DNA from: Mesorhizobium sp.
GTDB taxonomy: Bacteria > Pseudomonadota > Alphaproteobacteria > Rhizobiales > Rhizobiaceae
Direction of reading: 5' to 3'
Assembly (NCBI RefSeq): GCF_004963255.1
Contig: NZ_SUGA01000011.1
Coordinates: 88,916-152,915, forward strand
Length of the DNA stretch: 64,000 nt
A program made the translations under genes and the position numbers. The notes below the pieces were generated by a model. The model was given only the letters and a program-made list of their open reading frames with translations, was not told the origin of the DNA and made no database searches. Positions 1 to 7,718 of this stretch are shown here, one piece after another; the stretch's first letter is position 1, and every line of letters starts with the position of its first letter.

Positions 1-178
1 AATTGCCGTTGCCGTTGAAGTTGCCGTTGAAGGCACCGGTATTGGCGTTGCCGTTCCCGTTGCCGTTGCCGACGCCGACATTGCCATTGCCGTTGCCATT
101 GCCGCTGCCGATCGAAAGCGCGGATGCCGTACCGGTCAGAGCCGACAGTACGGCCGCGGCCAGGATGATCTTTCTCAT
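1..178 (-). CDS. Secreted Gly-Asn repeat protein (3' end outside window)
   Basis: Only the first ~59 codons are in the window; the gene runs off the left edge. The protein starts with a short basic N-terminus (MRKIILAAAV), a hydrophobic core and an Ala-rich end (TASA), which is a convincing Sec signal peptide cleaved around residue 20. Everything after that is alternating Gly-Asn units (GNGNGN) interrupted by VGVGN, ANTGAF and NFNGN. Such Asn/Gly repeats occur in surface-exposed, sometimes amyloid-forming or beta-solenoid proteins, but no named family is recognised. A good ribosome site (reverse complement of positions 184-190, AAGGAGA) lies just upstream of the ATG. The gene is divergent from the histidine kinase gene on the right. 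Export is well supported; function is unknown. Confidence 0.72.
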   Translation of the reverse strand, partial: MRKIILAAAVLSALTGTASALSIGSGNGNGNGNVGVGNGNGNGNANTGAFNGNFNGNGN

Positions 179-461
179 GACGTTCTCCTTCGTTTGCGTT
201 GAGCTTCCCGGGCAGTTCAAGATGACCGGGAGGACGCTTGAAGGATGCACGCAGAAATAGCGGCGATACATTCGGGTTGATCAGCGGAGGTTGTCAGTTT
301 TTCTGCCGATCCCCGTGTCAGGAAAAATTGAAGCAATCAGGAAAAAACTGACAGGCATAAGGGCATCTGGCGGGTGTATACTGCGCAGACATTCATGCCT
401 TTTCTCGCCGACCCGCGGGTGGCCTGCGATCCTCGCGACGGCAGTGGGAAGAGAAAGGTTG

Positions 462-1136
462 ATGTGGGCGGGTATGGCCATAGGCAAGGACGATAGGGCC
501 CTGCGCCGTAGGCTTGCGCGGCGCTTGATCGCCGTGCAGGAAGAGCAGCGCCTGCGCCTGTCGCGGGAGCTGCATGACGACCTCGGCCAGATGCTGGCCA
601 GCGTCGCGCTGGAGTTGCACAACGTCCGTGCCGGCACGCAAGAGATGGACGGCCGGCTCGAGCGTGCCGTGATGCTTGTCGATCAACTCAGCGCCAAGGT
701 GCATGACGCTGCCTGGAACCTGCGGCCCGCCGACCTTAATCGTCTCGGCCTGCGGGCTTCGGTCGAGGATCTGGCGACAATGCTTTGCAGCCAGCTCGGC
801 ATTCCATGCGAGATGGATCTCGACGCCCTTTCGAGCCCGCTGCCGGCAGAGACCGCGCTCACGCTTTATCGTGTCGCGCAGGAGGCGCTTACCAATATCG
901 GCAAGCATGCCCAGCCAAGCCGGGTAAGCGTAACGGCCCATATTCAGGACGATCGAATGCGCCTGGCAATCGAGGATGATGGCCGCGGCTTTAACGGCTG
1001 CGCCGACCCCGGTCCGGGCCATCTGGGACTTGCCGGGATGCGGGAGCGGCTGGCGCTGGTCGGCGGTCAATTGACGGTCGAAAGCGCCGCGATGAAAGGA
1101 ACCACCGTTTATGCGGATGTGCCGTTGGCACATTGA
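462..1136 (+). CDS. Soluble sensor histidine kinase (HisKA_3 type)
   Basis: About 224 residues. The N-terminal half carries a HisKA_3 dimerisation helix with the phospho-acceptor His at residue 38 (SRELHDDLGQ). The C-terminal half is a HATPase_c domain with an N-box (RVAQEALTNIGKHA) and G-boxes (DDGRGF, GLAGMRERL). This is the NarX/UhpB/DesK class, which pairs with LuxR-type regulators; such a regulator lies downstream on the same strand. No membrane segment or input domain is visible, so the kinase probably senses in the cytoplasm or through a partner. The reading frame is open further upstream to 291, but the ATG at 462 has a purine-rich ribosome site (AGAAAGG) and begins just before the conserved part, so it is preferred. 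Confidence 0.85.
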   Translation: MWAGMAIGKDDRALRRRLARRLIAVQEEQRLRLSRELHDDLGQMLASVALELHNVRAGTQEMDGRLERAVMLVDQLSAKVHDAAWNLRPADLNRLGLRASVEDLATMLCSQLGIPCEMDLDALSSPLPAETALTLYRVAQEALTNIGKHAQPSRVSVTAHIQDDRMRLAIEDDGRGFNGCADPGPGHLGLAGMRERLALVGGQLTVESAAMKGTTVYADVPLAH

Positions 1137-1473
1137 ATAGTGGGGAAGGGCTGCGCCTTCCAAGGACCGCTTCGGCTTCGGGCCTGTTCGTCGCGTTTGC
1201 CAAGTATCTGGTTTTGCATGGATTCGGACAACAAAACCGCGACGCTCCTTTCCTAAACTCGTCTACGTGAAGCGCCGCACATCCCGGACATTAGCTGCGG
1301 CTTACAATCCGCGCCGCATGGGTTAGGCGGGGGGATAGCTTTACCCGCTACGGCCGCCTCAGGGCTTGCCGATACAGACGGGCGTCCCGCGCCATGCGGG
1401 GCTGTTGCCTAGACCATCAAGGACAAGAGGCTCTTCCGGAGGAAGGGCTCTTCACGACTGATGGAGGATAAAG
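1137..1473 (+). other. Intergenic region between kinase and response regulator
   Basis: 337 bases with no convincing gene. Near its 3' end (about 1419-1452) is an imperfect hairpin built from AAGAGGCTCTTCC and GGAAGGGCTCTT, just before the GGAGG ribosome site of the response regulator. It could attenuate or shield that start. Its size suggests the regulator has its own promoter. Confidence 0.4.
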
Positions 1474-2118
1474 GTGCGCTGCAGGCGGATATTTTTGGTC
1501 GACGACCACCCGATCATGCTGTCGGGGGTCGGGGCGATGATCAACAGCCAGGAAGATCTGACGGTCGTCGGCCTGGCCGGGAATGCCGAGGATGCCCTTG
1601 AAGGGATCGGCAAGACGCTGCCCGATATCGCCGTGGTCGATATATCGCTTCCCGGCGACAGCGGGAGCGTGCTGATCGAAAGGCTCGGCGAGCGCTTTCC
1701 CGAGGTCAGCTGCATAGCATTGACGGCGCATGAAGACCCCGGCTGCCTGCGCCAGGTGCTTGCGGCCGGTGGCCGCGGCTTCGTGGTCAAGCGCTCGACC
1801 GCGACGGACCTGCTGCAGGCCATCCGATGCGTACTGGCCGGTGACAATTATGTCGATCCCGCACTCGCGGCGCGCATATTGAGCCCGCGCAGCGCCCCGC
1901 AGGGCGATCCGGGCAATCTCAGCGAACGGGAGCGGTCGGTCATCCGGCTGGTGGCGCTCGGCTACAGCAACAAGGAAATCTCGTCCCGCCTCAACCTCAG
2001 CATCAAGACGATCGAAACCTATCGCACCAGAGCGTCCGGGAAGCTCGAGCTCCGCTCGCGCGCGGCCATTGTGCGCTTCGCGCACTCGAATGGCTGGCTG
2101 GCCGAGTTGCCGGTGTGA
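1474..2118 (+). CDS. LuxR/NarL-family response regulator
   Basis: 214 residues. It has an N-terminal receiver domain with acidic residues at 10-11 (VDDHP), the phospho-acceptor Asp at residue 56 (VVDISLP) and the conserved Lys in GFVVKRS. A LuxR-type helix-turn-helix follows at roughly 150-210 (LSERERSVIRLVALG, NKEISSRLNLSIKTIETY). It is probably phosphorylated by the HisKA_3 kinase encoded just upstream and then binds DNA as a dimer. The start is a GTG with a strong GGAGG ribosome site at 1463-1467; an out-of-frame ATG overlaps that site and is not used. Target genes are unknown; the divergent Gly-Asn repeat gene at the left edge is a candidate from position only. Confidence 0.9.
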   Translation: MRCRRIFLVDDHPIMLSGVGAMINSQEDLTVVGLAGNAEDALEGIGKTLPDIAVVDISLPGDSGSVLIERLGERFPEVSCIALTAHEDPGCLRQVLAAGGRGFVVKRSTATDLLQAIRCVLAGDNYVDPALAARILSPRSAPQGDPGNLSERERSVIRLVALGYSNKEISSRLNLSIKTIETYRTRASGKLELRSRAAIVRFAHSNGWLAELPV

Positions 2119-2144
2119 GCAGGCATGGCCGGGATGCGGTCGGA

Positions 2145-2234
2145 AGTAGAGGAACTGAGGAACTGGAGAATGGAGGAACGATCGGGATGTCTTTTTTCCT
2201 CAATTCCTCAGTTCTTCAATTCCTCAGTTCCTAC
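2145..2234. repeat. Purine-rich low-complexity hairpin between convergent genes
   Basis: A ~90-base imperfect inverted repeat. The left arm (2145-2177) is made of GGAACTGAGGAACTGGAG-type words. The right arm (2198-2234) is the matching pyrimidine strand, with CAATTCCTCAGTTC occurring as a tandem direct repeat (second copy ending TCCT). A run of T separates them. It lies between two convergent genes and overlaps the stop codon of the minus-strand one, so it may act as a bidirectional terminator. Similar elements are at 30364-30463 and 45883-45931. Confidence 0.75.
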
Positions 2235-3076
2235 TCCCCCAACTTGTAGAAGCGTCGGATGATGTCCCAGGCTTCCTCGGCGGTGTCGACGAAATCGATG
2301 ATATCCTGATCGCCGGGCGAGATCGTGCCCTGCTCGGCGAGGAAATCGAGATCGATCACCCTTCGCCAGAAGGCCTTGCCGAACAGGATCACCGGCACGC
2401 GCTCCATGCGCCCGGTCTGTATCAGGGTCAGCGTCTCGAAGAACTCATCCATCGTGCCGAAGCCGCCCGGGAACACGGCGACCGCCTTGGCGCGCATGAC
2501 AAAATGCATCTTGCGGATGGCGAAATAGTGGAAGTTGAAGCAGAGCTCCGGCGTGACATAGGCGTTGGGCGCCTGCTCGTGCGGCAGCACGATGTTCAAG
2601 CCGATCGACGGAGCGCCGACATCGTCGGCGCCGCGGTTGCCTGCCTCCATGACGCCAGGCCCGCCGCCGGTGACGACGACATATTCACGATAATAGGAGG
2701 TGGCCGATTGCTGCGAGCACAGACGGGCGAATTTGCGCGCTTCCTCGTAATATCTGCTGTTCGCCTCGAGGTTCTTCTTCTGCGTCTCGTTCTTCGCCGC
2801 CCAGGCTTCGCCGCCGGGCTCGGGCAGGCGGGCGCCGCCGAACAGGATCACGGTTGAGCGGATGCCGCGTTCGGCCAGGATCATTTCCGGCTTCAGGAGC
2901 TCGAGCTGCAGCCGCACGGCGCGCAATTCGCGCCGCGTCATGAAGTCCGGATCGTTCCAGGCCAGCCGGTAGGTTTCGGCACGAGTCTGCGGGGTGTCCG
3001 GCACGCTTTTCGCGCGCTCCAGGTCCTCATCCGAATGCGGCAGCGGCGTCCACCCCGCCTTTTCCATGGGAGTCAT
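2231..3076 (-). CDS. TIGR00730/LOG-family Rossmann-fold protein
   Basis: About 281 residues. It carries the two hallmark motifs of the LOG (lysine decarboxylase-like) family, GGGPGVMEAGNRGA and PGGFGTMDEFFE. Despite older annotations, members of this fold are usually nucleotide 5'-monophosphate phosphoribohydrolases (cytokinin-releasing LOG enzymes) or nucleotide-binding proteins. The protein is longer than plant LOG because of an N-terminal helical extension of about 100 residues. ATG 3076 is used here; GTG 3085 and ATG 3067 are also in frame. The stop codon lies inside the hairpin at 2145-2234. It is divergent from dapD. Confidence 0.82.
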   Translation of the reverse strand: MTPMEKAGWTPLPHSDEDLERAKSVPDTPQTRAETYRLAWNDPDFMTRRELRAVRLQLELLKPEMILAERGIRSTVILFGGARLPEPGGEAWAAKNETQKKNLEANSRYYEEARKFARLCSQQSATSYYREYVVVTGGGPGVMEAGNRGADDVGAPSIGLNIVLPHEQAPNAYVTPELCFNFHYFAIRKMHFVMRAKAVAVFPGGFGTMDEFFETLTLIQTGRMERVPVILFGKAFWRRVIDLDFLAEQGTISPGDQDIIDFVDTAEEAWDIIRRFYKLGE

Positions 3077-3220
3077 CGAATCCACCCGTCCAATTCCCTT
3101 AACTGCGCCGTCCCGTGACGCTGGCGCGATTGACCCTCATTCAGCCTTAACATAGGGTCCGCGCGACTTTTAAACAGGTTAAGGCTGAGCCCCTTAACAG
3201 CTTGGTAATGGAGCGAAATC

Positions 3221-4075
3221 ATGTCGAAGCCCGATCTGGCGAGCCTCGAAACGACCATCGAAAAGGCTTTCGAGGAGCGCGACACGATTTCGACGGCGAC
3301 GCGCGGCGAGACGCGCGAGGCCATCCAGGCGGCGCTCGACCTGCTCGACCGCGGTGTCGCCCGCGTCGCCGAGCGGCGGGACGACGGCAAGTGGCATGTC
3401 AACCAGTGGCTGAAGAAGGCGGTGCTGCTCTCCTTCCGGCTGAACCCGATGGAGATCATCAAGGGCGGTCCCGGCCAGGCGGTGTGGTGGGACAAGGTGC
3501 CGTCGAAGTTCGACGGCTGGAGCGCCGTCGATTTCGAGAAGGCCGGCTTCCGCGCCGTGCCGTCCTCGATCGTGCGCCGCTCGGCCTATGTCGCGCCGGG
3601 CGCCGTGCTGATGCCGTCCTTCGTCAATGTCGGCGCCTATGTCGATTCTGGCACCATGGTCGACACCTGGGCCTCGGTCGGCTCCTGCGCCCAGATAGGC
3701 AAGAACGTGCATCTTTCCGGCGGCGTCGGCATCGGGGGCGTGCTGGAGCCGATGCAGGCGGGCCCGACCATCATCGAGGACAATTGCTTCATCGGCGCGC
3801 GCTCCGAAGTGGTGGAAGGCTGCATCGTGCGCGAAGGGTCGGTGCTCGGCATGGGCGTGTTCATCGGCCAGTCGACCAAGATCGTCGACCGCGCCACCGG
3901 CGAGGTCTTCTACGGCGAGGTGCCGGCGAACTCGGTGGTCGTCGCCGGCTCGCTGCCAGGCAAGCCGCTGCCCAATGGCGAGCCGGGTCCGAGCCTCTAC
4001 TGCGCCGTCATCGTCAAGCGCGTCGACGCCAAGACGCGTTCGAAGACCTCGATCAACGAATTGCTGCGCGATTGA
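3221..4075 (+). CDS. dapD: 2,3,4,5-tetrahydropyridine-2,6-dicarboxylate N-succinyltransferase
   Basis: 284 residues, the usual DapD length. It transfers succinyl from succinyl-CoA to tetrahydrodipicolinate in the lysine/meso-diaminopimelate pathway, in the cytoplasm. The N-terminal helical domain contains the family signature [15 protein letters not shown] left-handed beta-helix of hexapeptide repeats follows ([18 protein letters not shown], then [12 protein letters not shown]). A GGAG ribosome site sits seven bases before the ATG. dapE, which removes the succinyl group two steps later, lies 2.4 kb downstream on the same strand, so this is a lysine/peptidoglycan locus interrupted by small membrane-protein genes and a minus-strand gene. 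Confidence 0.97.
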   Translation: MSKPDLASLETTIEKAFEERDTISTATRGETREAIQAALDLLDRGVARVAERRDDGKWHVNQWLKKAVLLSFRLNPMEIIKGGPGQAVWWDKVPSKFDGWSAVDFEKAGFRAVPSSIVRRSAYVAPGAVLMPSFVNVGAYVDSGTMVDTWASVGSCAQIGKNVHLSGGVGIGGVLEPMQAGPTIIEDNCFIGARSEVVEGCIVREGSVLGMGVFIGQSTKIVDRATGEVFYGEVPANSVVVAGSLPGKPLPNGEPGPSLYCAVIVKRVDAKTRSKTSINELLRD

Positions 4076-4116
4076 TCCTGCCTGAAGCACGTCGCGATCT
4101 TTCAGATTCGCTCCCT

Positions 4117-4185
4117 GCGCTTTAGGATTTTGACCTTGCGCATGTCTTTGTCCCGAAACCGGTTCCCACTTTCGGGAGACATGCT
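4117..4185 (+). repeat. Palindromic intergenic element, copy B1
   Basis: Core palindrome 4140-4184: GCATGTCT and AGACATGC arms surround CCCGAAACC and its partner GGTTCC..TTCGGG. The same core occurs at 9156-9206 (CCCGAAAACCGGTTCCCAC). The GGGAG at the right arm appears to serve as ribosome site of the next gene. The element type is widespread in Rhizobiales from general knowledge. Confidence 0.8.
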
Positions 4186-4575
4186 TTGACGGAGCGGACG
4201 CGATTGTCTGAAAGATCGCAATTCCTCTGGCTGTTCTTCAGCCTTTCGGGGCGGCTGAGCCCGGTCGCCTATGCGCTTGCCGGCGTCTTGTTGGTGCTCG
4301 TCCAGTTTTTCCCTTTCTACCAGTTCGCGCGGGTGGAGTTGAACACCAGCGCCAGCCAGAACTGGGCCATGATCTGCTGGGGCGTGCTCTTGATCTCGGC
4401 GTGGGCCACCTTCGCGGTAACGGCAAAGCGCTTCCATGATTTCGGCAAGCCGACCTATTTTGCGTTGATCTCGCTCATCATCGGCCCCATCCTGCTCATC
4501 ATCCTCTCCTGTTTCCGCAGCGATCCCGGACCGAACCGTTACGGCAGGCGCACCAACGCGCCGGCCGATTCGTGA
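4186..4575 (+). CDS. DUF805-family small membrane protein
   Basis: 129 residues with three or four predicted transmembrane helices (about residues 25-45, 62-80 and 92-112). The DUF805 features are an early GRLSPVAYA segment and a C-terminal RFHDFGKP turn. Function is unknown. No ATG is available; TTG at 4186 fits the preceding GGGAG (4174-4178), which belongs to repeat B1, so the repeat seems to provide the translation signal. TTG 4204 is an alternative start. The next gene begins seven bases after the stop, so the two are probably co-transcribed. Confidence 0.72.
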   Translation: MTERTRLSERSQFLWLFFSLSGRLSPVAYALAGVLLVLVQFFPFYQFARVELNTSASQNWAMICWGVLLISAWATFAVTAKRFHDFGKPTYFALISLIIGPILLIILSCFRSDPGPNRYGRRTNAPADS

Positions 4576-4582
4576 GGCCGTC

Positions 4583-5283
4583 ATGCGCTACCGCGCGCTC
4601 GATCCGCAACTGATCATCGAGACGGCCGAAGGCTGGAGGGGCGGATCGGCGAGCGTTTTCCAAATGCCGGCCTGCGCGGCGTCGCCGCCGAGCTGGTGTC
4701 GCTGTCGCGGGACCTCGCCAAGGCGGCCAGGCAACTGGAGACGCCGATCTGGTGGCTGCGCGGCGTCATCATCGCGGCCTTCATCGCCGGCGTGGCGGTG
4801 TTCCTGTTCGTCGGCACGATCCTGCCGCTCGACCGCATCTCGGGCGCCGACGACGCCGTGCAGTCGATGCAAGGCATCGAAGCGACGATCAACACCGTCA
4901 TCCTGGCCGTGCTCGGACTGCTGGCGCTGGTCCGCACCGAGGAGCGCATCAAGCGCAAGAAGGTCTTCCGCCAGTTGCACGGGCTGCGCTCGCTGATCCA
5001 TGTCATCGACATGCATCAGCTGACCAAGGACCCGGCGGCGCTTTCGGCCGAGTTCAAGCCGACCGCGCACTCGCCCGCCCGCATCACCAACGCCGCGGAC
5101 CTTGCGCGCTATCTCGACTATTGCTCGGAGATGCTGTCGATCACCGGCAAGGTGGCGGCGCTGTTCGCGCAGTCGGTCAATGACGATGTCGTCATCGACG
5201 GGGTCAACGACATCGAGAACCTGAGCTCCAACCTGTCGCGCAAGATCTGGCAGAAGATCACGCTGATCGAAGGCCGCCGCTAG
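4583..5283 (+). CDS. Two-helix membrane protein with apparent single-base frameshift near 4628
   Basis: The intact downstream frame (GTG 4696 to 5283, 195 residues) encodes two transmembrane helices (GVIIAAFIAGVAVFLFVG and INTVILAVLGLLALV) followed by a soluble helical C-terminus. Coding-like sequence continues upstream in the same frame (RIGERFPNAGLRGVAAELV) but with no start codon. An ATG at 4583 with a GAGG ribosome site, seven bases after the DUF805 stop, opens a different frame reading MRYRALDPQLIIETAE. Adding one A at 4628-4630 (GAAGG to GAAAGG) would join the two into one protein of ~233 residues. This is either a real frameshift or a sequence error. No function is assigned. Confidence 0.6.
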
Positions 5284-5382
5284 AGCGGTTCACAGTTTCA
5301 AGGACACGGCGAACCGCTCCATCCTTTTGTTTTTGCGCAATTCCGGACGGAAAACCGCTCACACTTTTCCTGGAATTGCGCT
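5281..5382 (+). repeat. Two-hairpin intergenic element, copy A1
   Basis: First hairpin: GAGCGGTTC (5283-5291) pairs with GAACCGCTC (5311-5319), followed by CCTTTTGTTTTT, which is terminator-like for the plus-strand gene. Second hairpin: GCGCAATTCC pairs with GGAATTGCGC, with an inner GGAAAA/TTTTCC stem. Other copies are at 14911-15016, 46530-46656 and 47498-47602, all in this orientation. The element overlaps the last codons of the minus-strand gene ending at 5359. Confidence 0.88.
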
Positions 5383-6393
5383 GACCGCATCCGGCCCGAG
5401 GCCGGGGGGACCGCGCCTTTCTGCTTCGGCCTGACGCACCAGAGCCGCGACCCGTTCGTTCATCGGCGTCGGGATGCCGACCTGCCTGGCCAGGCGAATG
5501 ACCGCGCCCTGCAATTCGCCGATCTCCGTCGGACGGCCGCGTTTGAGATCATCCCACATCGACGAACGCGCCTGAGGGTCGATCGCCAGCATGCGGCGCG
5601 CCAGGAGGCCGAACAGCCAGTCGGGCAGCCGCAGCACTTTCGGCAGCAGCGCCGGCGGCAGGCCGGTGATGCGCGCCGGCGCTATCCCCGCCGCCCTCAT
5701 CGCGGCGAGCGCCTCGTCGACCTGGGCGGCCAGGATCACGCGCCAGCTCCGGTCGGCCAGTTGGCTTGCCAGTGGCAGGTCGGAGAGCGCCACCAGGGCA
5801 TTGTTGAGGTTCATCAGCAATTTGCTCCACTGCACCGCCTTCATGTCGGCGCGCGCCTCGACGGCAAGCCCGTCGACATCGAGCAGCTCGGTAAGTCCAT
5901 GGATGCCGGCGTCGATCATCACCTCGCCCTGGCTGGCGCGATGGACGCGGAACGGCAGCTCGCCATCCTGCGACTGGACGACGTTGAACATCACCATGCC
6001 GGTCAGCACCCGCCGGCCAGGGAGCGCGTCGCGCAGCCGGTCGGCGTTGTCGACGCCGTTCTGCAGGCTGACCACCACGGCATCCGGGCGCCCATGAGTG
6101 CCGATCAGCCCGGCCATCTCCGCGGTCGCGCCGCTCTTCACCGTCACCAGGACGACGTCCGCGTCGCACAGCGCGGTTGCCGGATCGTCGGTGGCTGAAA
6201 TCGCTTGCGCGTCGAGGCTGCGGTCGCGGCCGTCAAGATCGCTGATCCGCAATCCGCTTTCTCGCATGGCCTCGACGACGCGGCCGCGGCCCAGGAAGAC
6301 GACCTTGCGCCCGGCGAGCGCCAGGCAGCCGCCGACATAGCAGCCGATGCTGCCGGCGCCGGCTATCGCGATGGTGCTTGTTTCGCTGGCCAT
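5359..6393 (-). CDS. 2-dehydropantoate 2-reductase (PanE/ApbA) family protein
   Basis: 344 residues. The N-terminal Rossmann domain has the NADP-binding GAGSIGCYVGG (residues 11-21). The C-terminal helical domain carries the family's Lys in MKAVQWSKLLMNLNNAL and the later SSMWDDLKRGRPTEIGEL with its conserved Asp and Glu. By family it would reduce 2-dehydropantoate to pantoate for coenzyme A, but rhizobia often have several paralogues acting on other 2-oxoacids, so the substrate is uncertain. A GAGGAC ribosome site precedes the ATG. The last codons (AIPGKV and TGA) lie inside repeat element A1, so the C-terminal tail is repeat-derived. Confidence 0.85.
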   Translation of the reverse strand: MASETSTIAIAGAGSIGCYVGGCLALAGRKVVFLGRGRVVEAMRESGLRISDLDGRDRSLDAQAISATDDPATALCDADVVLVTVKSGATAEMAGLIGTHGRPDAVVVSLQNGVDNADRLRDALPGRRVLTGMVMFNVVQSQDGELPFRVHRASQGEVMIDAGIHGLTELLDVDGLAVEARADMKAVQWSKLLMNLNNALVALSDLPLASQLADRSWRVILAAQVDEALAAMRAAGIAPARITGLPPALLPKVLRLPDWLFGLLARRMLAIDPQARSSMWDDLKRGRPTEIGELQGAVIRLARQVGIPTPMNERVAALVRQAEAERRGPPGLGPDAVSAIPGKV

Positions 6394-6516
6394 GCATTTG
6401 TCCTCATCTGGCTCGCAACATGCATTTATACGTGATGAAAACCATATTGTCGGCGGCATGACCGGCGATGATCTGCCACCGTGACACGACAAACGCTTTC
6501 GACTATCGCTTTGCCC

Positions 6517-7716
6517 ATGACATTGCCGACCGATCCCGCCACGAATCTTGCCGCCCTGATCCGCTGTCCGTCCGTGACACCCGCAGAAGGTGGGGCTCTT
6601 GCCGCGCTGGAGGACATGCTGAAGCCGCTCGGTTTTTCGGTCGAGCGCCCAGTCTTCTCGGAAGACGGCACGCCGGACATCGAAAACCTCTATGCGCGGC
6701 GCTCGGGCAACGGCCCGCATCTGATGTTTGCCGGCCATACCGATGTCGTGCCGGTGGGGGACGAATCGGCATGGACGCATCCGCCCTTCGCCGCCGAAAT
6801 CGCCAAAGGCGAGATGTATGGCCGCGGCGCCGTCGACATGAAGGGCGGCATCGCCTGCTTCGTCGCCGCGGTGGCTCGCCACGTGGCGAAAAACGGCGGC
6901 CCGAAAGGCTCGGTCTCGCTGCTCATCACCGGCGACGAGGAAGGCCCGGCGATCAACGGCACCACCAAGCTGCTCGACTGGGCGGCCGCCAAGGGCGAGA
7001 GGTGGGACGCCTCGATCGTCGGCGAGCCGACCAATCCGGATGAGCTGGGCGACATGATCAAGATCGGCCGGCGCGGCTCGCTGTCTGGCACCGTGACCGT
7101 CAACGGGCGCCAGGGCCATGCCGCCTATCCGCAGCTTGCCGACAATCCGGTGCGCGGATTGATGAGCCTGGTCGACGCGTTGCTGCATCCGGTTTTCGAC
7201 AAGGGAACCAATGATTTCCAGCCGACCAATCTCGAAGTGACGTCGATCGACGTCGGCAATCCGGCGACCAACGTGATCCCGGCCAAGGCGACGGCGACGT
7301 TCAACATCCGCTTCAACGACACATGGGACGCGGAGACGGTCCAGGCCGAGATCCACAACCGGCTCGACCAGGCGGCCGGCCGCAAGAAATACCGGCCGGG
7401 CAAGAAGACGCCGGTCGACTACGAGCTTGTCTGGCGCGATCGGCCGAGCCATGTCTTCCTCACCCGCGACGACAGGCTGATCGATACGCTGAGCAGCTCG
7501 GTCAAGACGGTGGTCGGCAGGACGCCGGCGCTCTCCACGTCCGGCGGCACGTCGGACGCGCGCTTCATCAAGGATTACTGCCCGGTGGTCGAGTTCGGGC
7601 TGGTCGGCAAGACCATGCATATGGTGGACGAGCGCGTCGCGCTTGCCGACCTCGAGACGCTGACGCAGATCTACGAACGCTTCATCGAAGACTGGTTCGC
7701 AAAAGGCCTTTCGTGA
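6517..7716 (+). CDS. dapE: Succinyl-diaminopimelate desuccinylase
   Basis: 399 residues, an M20-family metallohydrolase. It hydrolyses N-succinyl-LL-2,6-diaminopimelate to LL-diaminopimelate and succinate. Metal ligands and catalytic residues are visible: HTDVVPVG (His, Asp), GAVDMKGG (bridging Asp), TGDEEGPA (catalytic Glu and ligand Glu) and a C-terminal KTMHMVDE (His). The dimerisation domain contains [18 protein letters not shown] 6517 begins just before the conserved [13 protein letters not shown]; a GTG at 6481 in the same frame would add 12 unconserved residues. The following membrane-protein gene starts two bases after the stop. Confidence 0.96.
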   Translation: MTLPTDPATNLAALIRCPSVTPAEGGALAALEDMLKPLGFSVERPVFSEDGTPDIENLYARRSGNGPHLMFAGHTDVVPVGDESAWTHPPFAAEIAKGEMYGRGAVDMKGGIACFVAAVARHVAKNGGPKGSVSLLITGDEEGPAINGTTKLLDWAAAKGERWDASIVGEPTNPDELGDMIKIGRRGSLSGTVTVNGRQGHAAYPQLADNPVRGLMSLVDALLHPVFDKGTNDFQPTNLEVTSIDVGNPATNVIPAKATATFNIRFNDTWDAETVQAEIHNRLDQAAGRKKYRPGKKTPVDYELVWRDRPSHVFLTRDDRLIDTLSSSVKTVVGRTPALSTSGGTSDARFIKDYCPVVEFGLVGKTMHMVDERVALADLETLTQIYERFIEDWFAKGLS

Positions 7717-7718
7717 CC

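Noticed and set aside
3..260. Plus-strand Pro-Leu repeat ORF at the left edge
   Set aside because: It is the antisense reading of the Gly-Asn repeat gene, which has a signal peptide and ribosome site on the minus strand.
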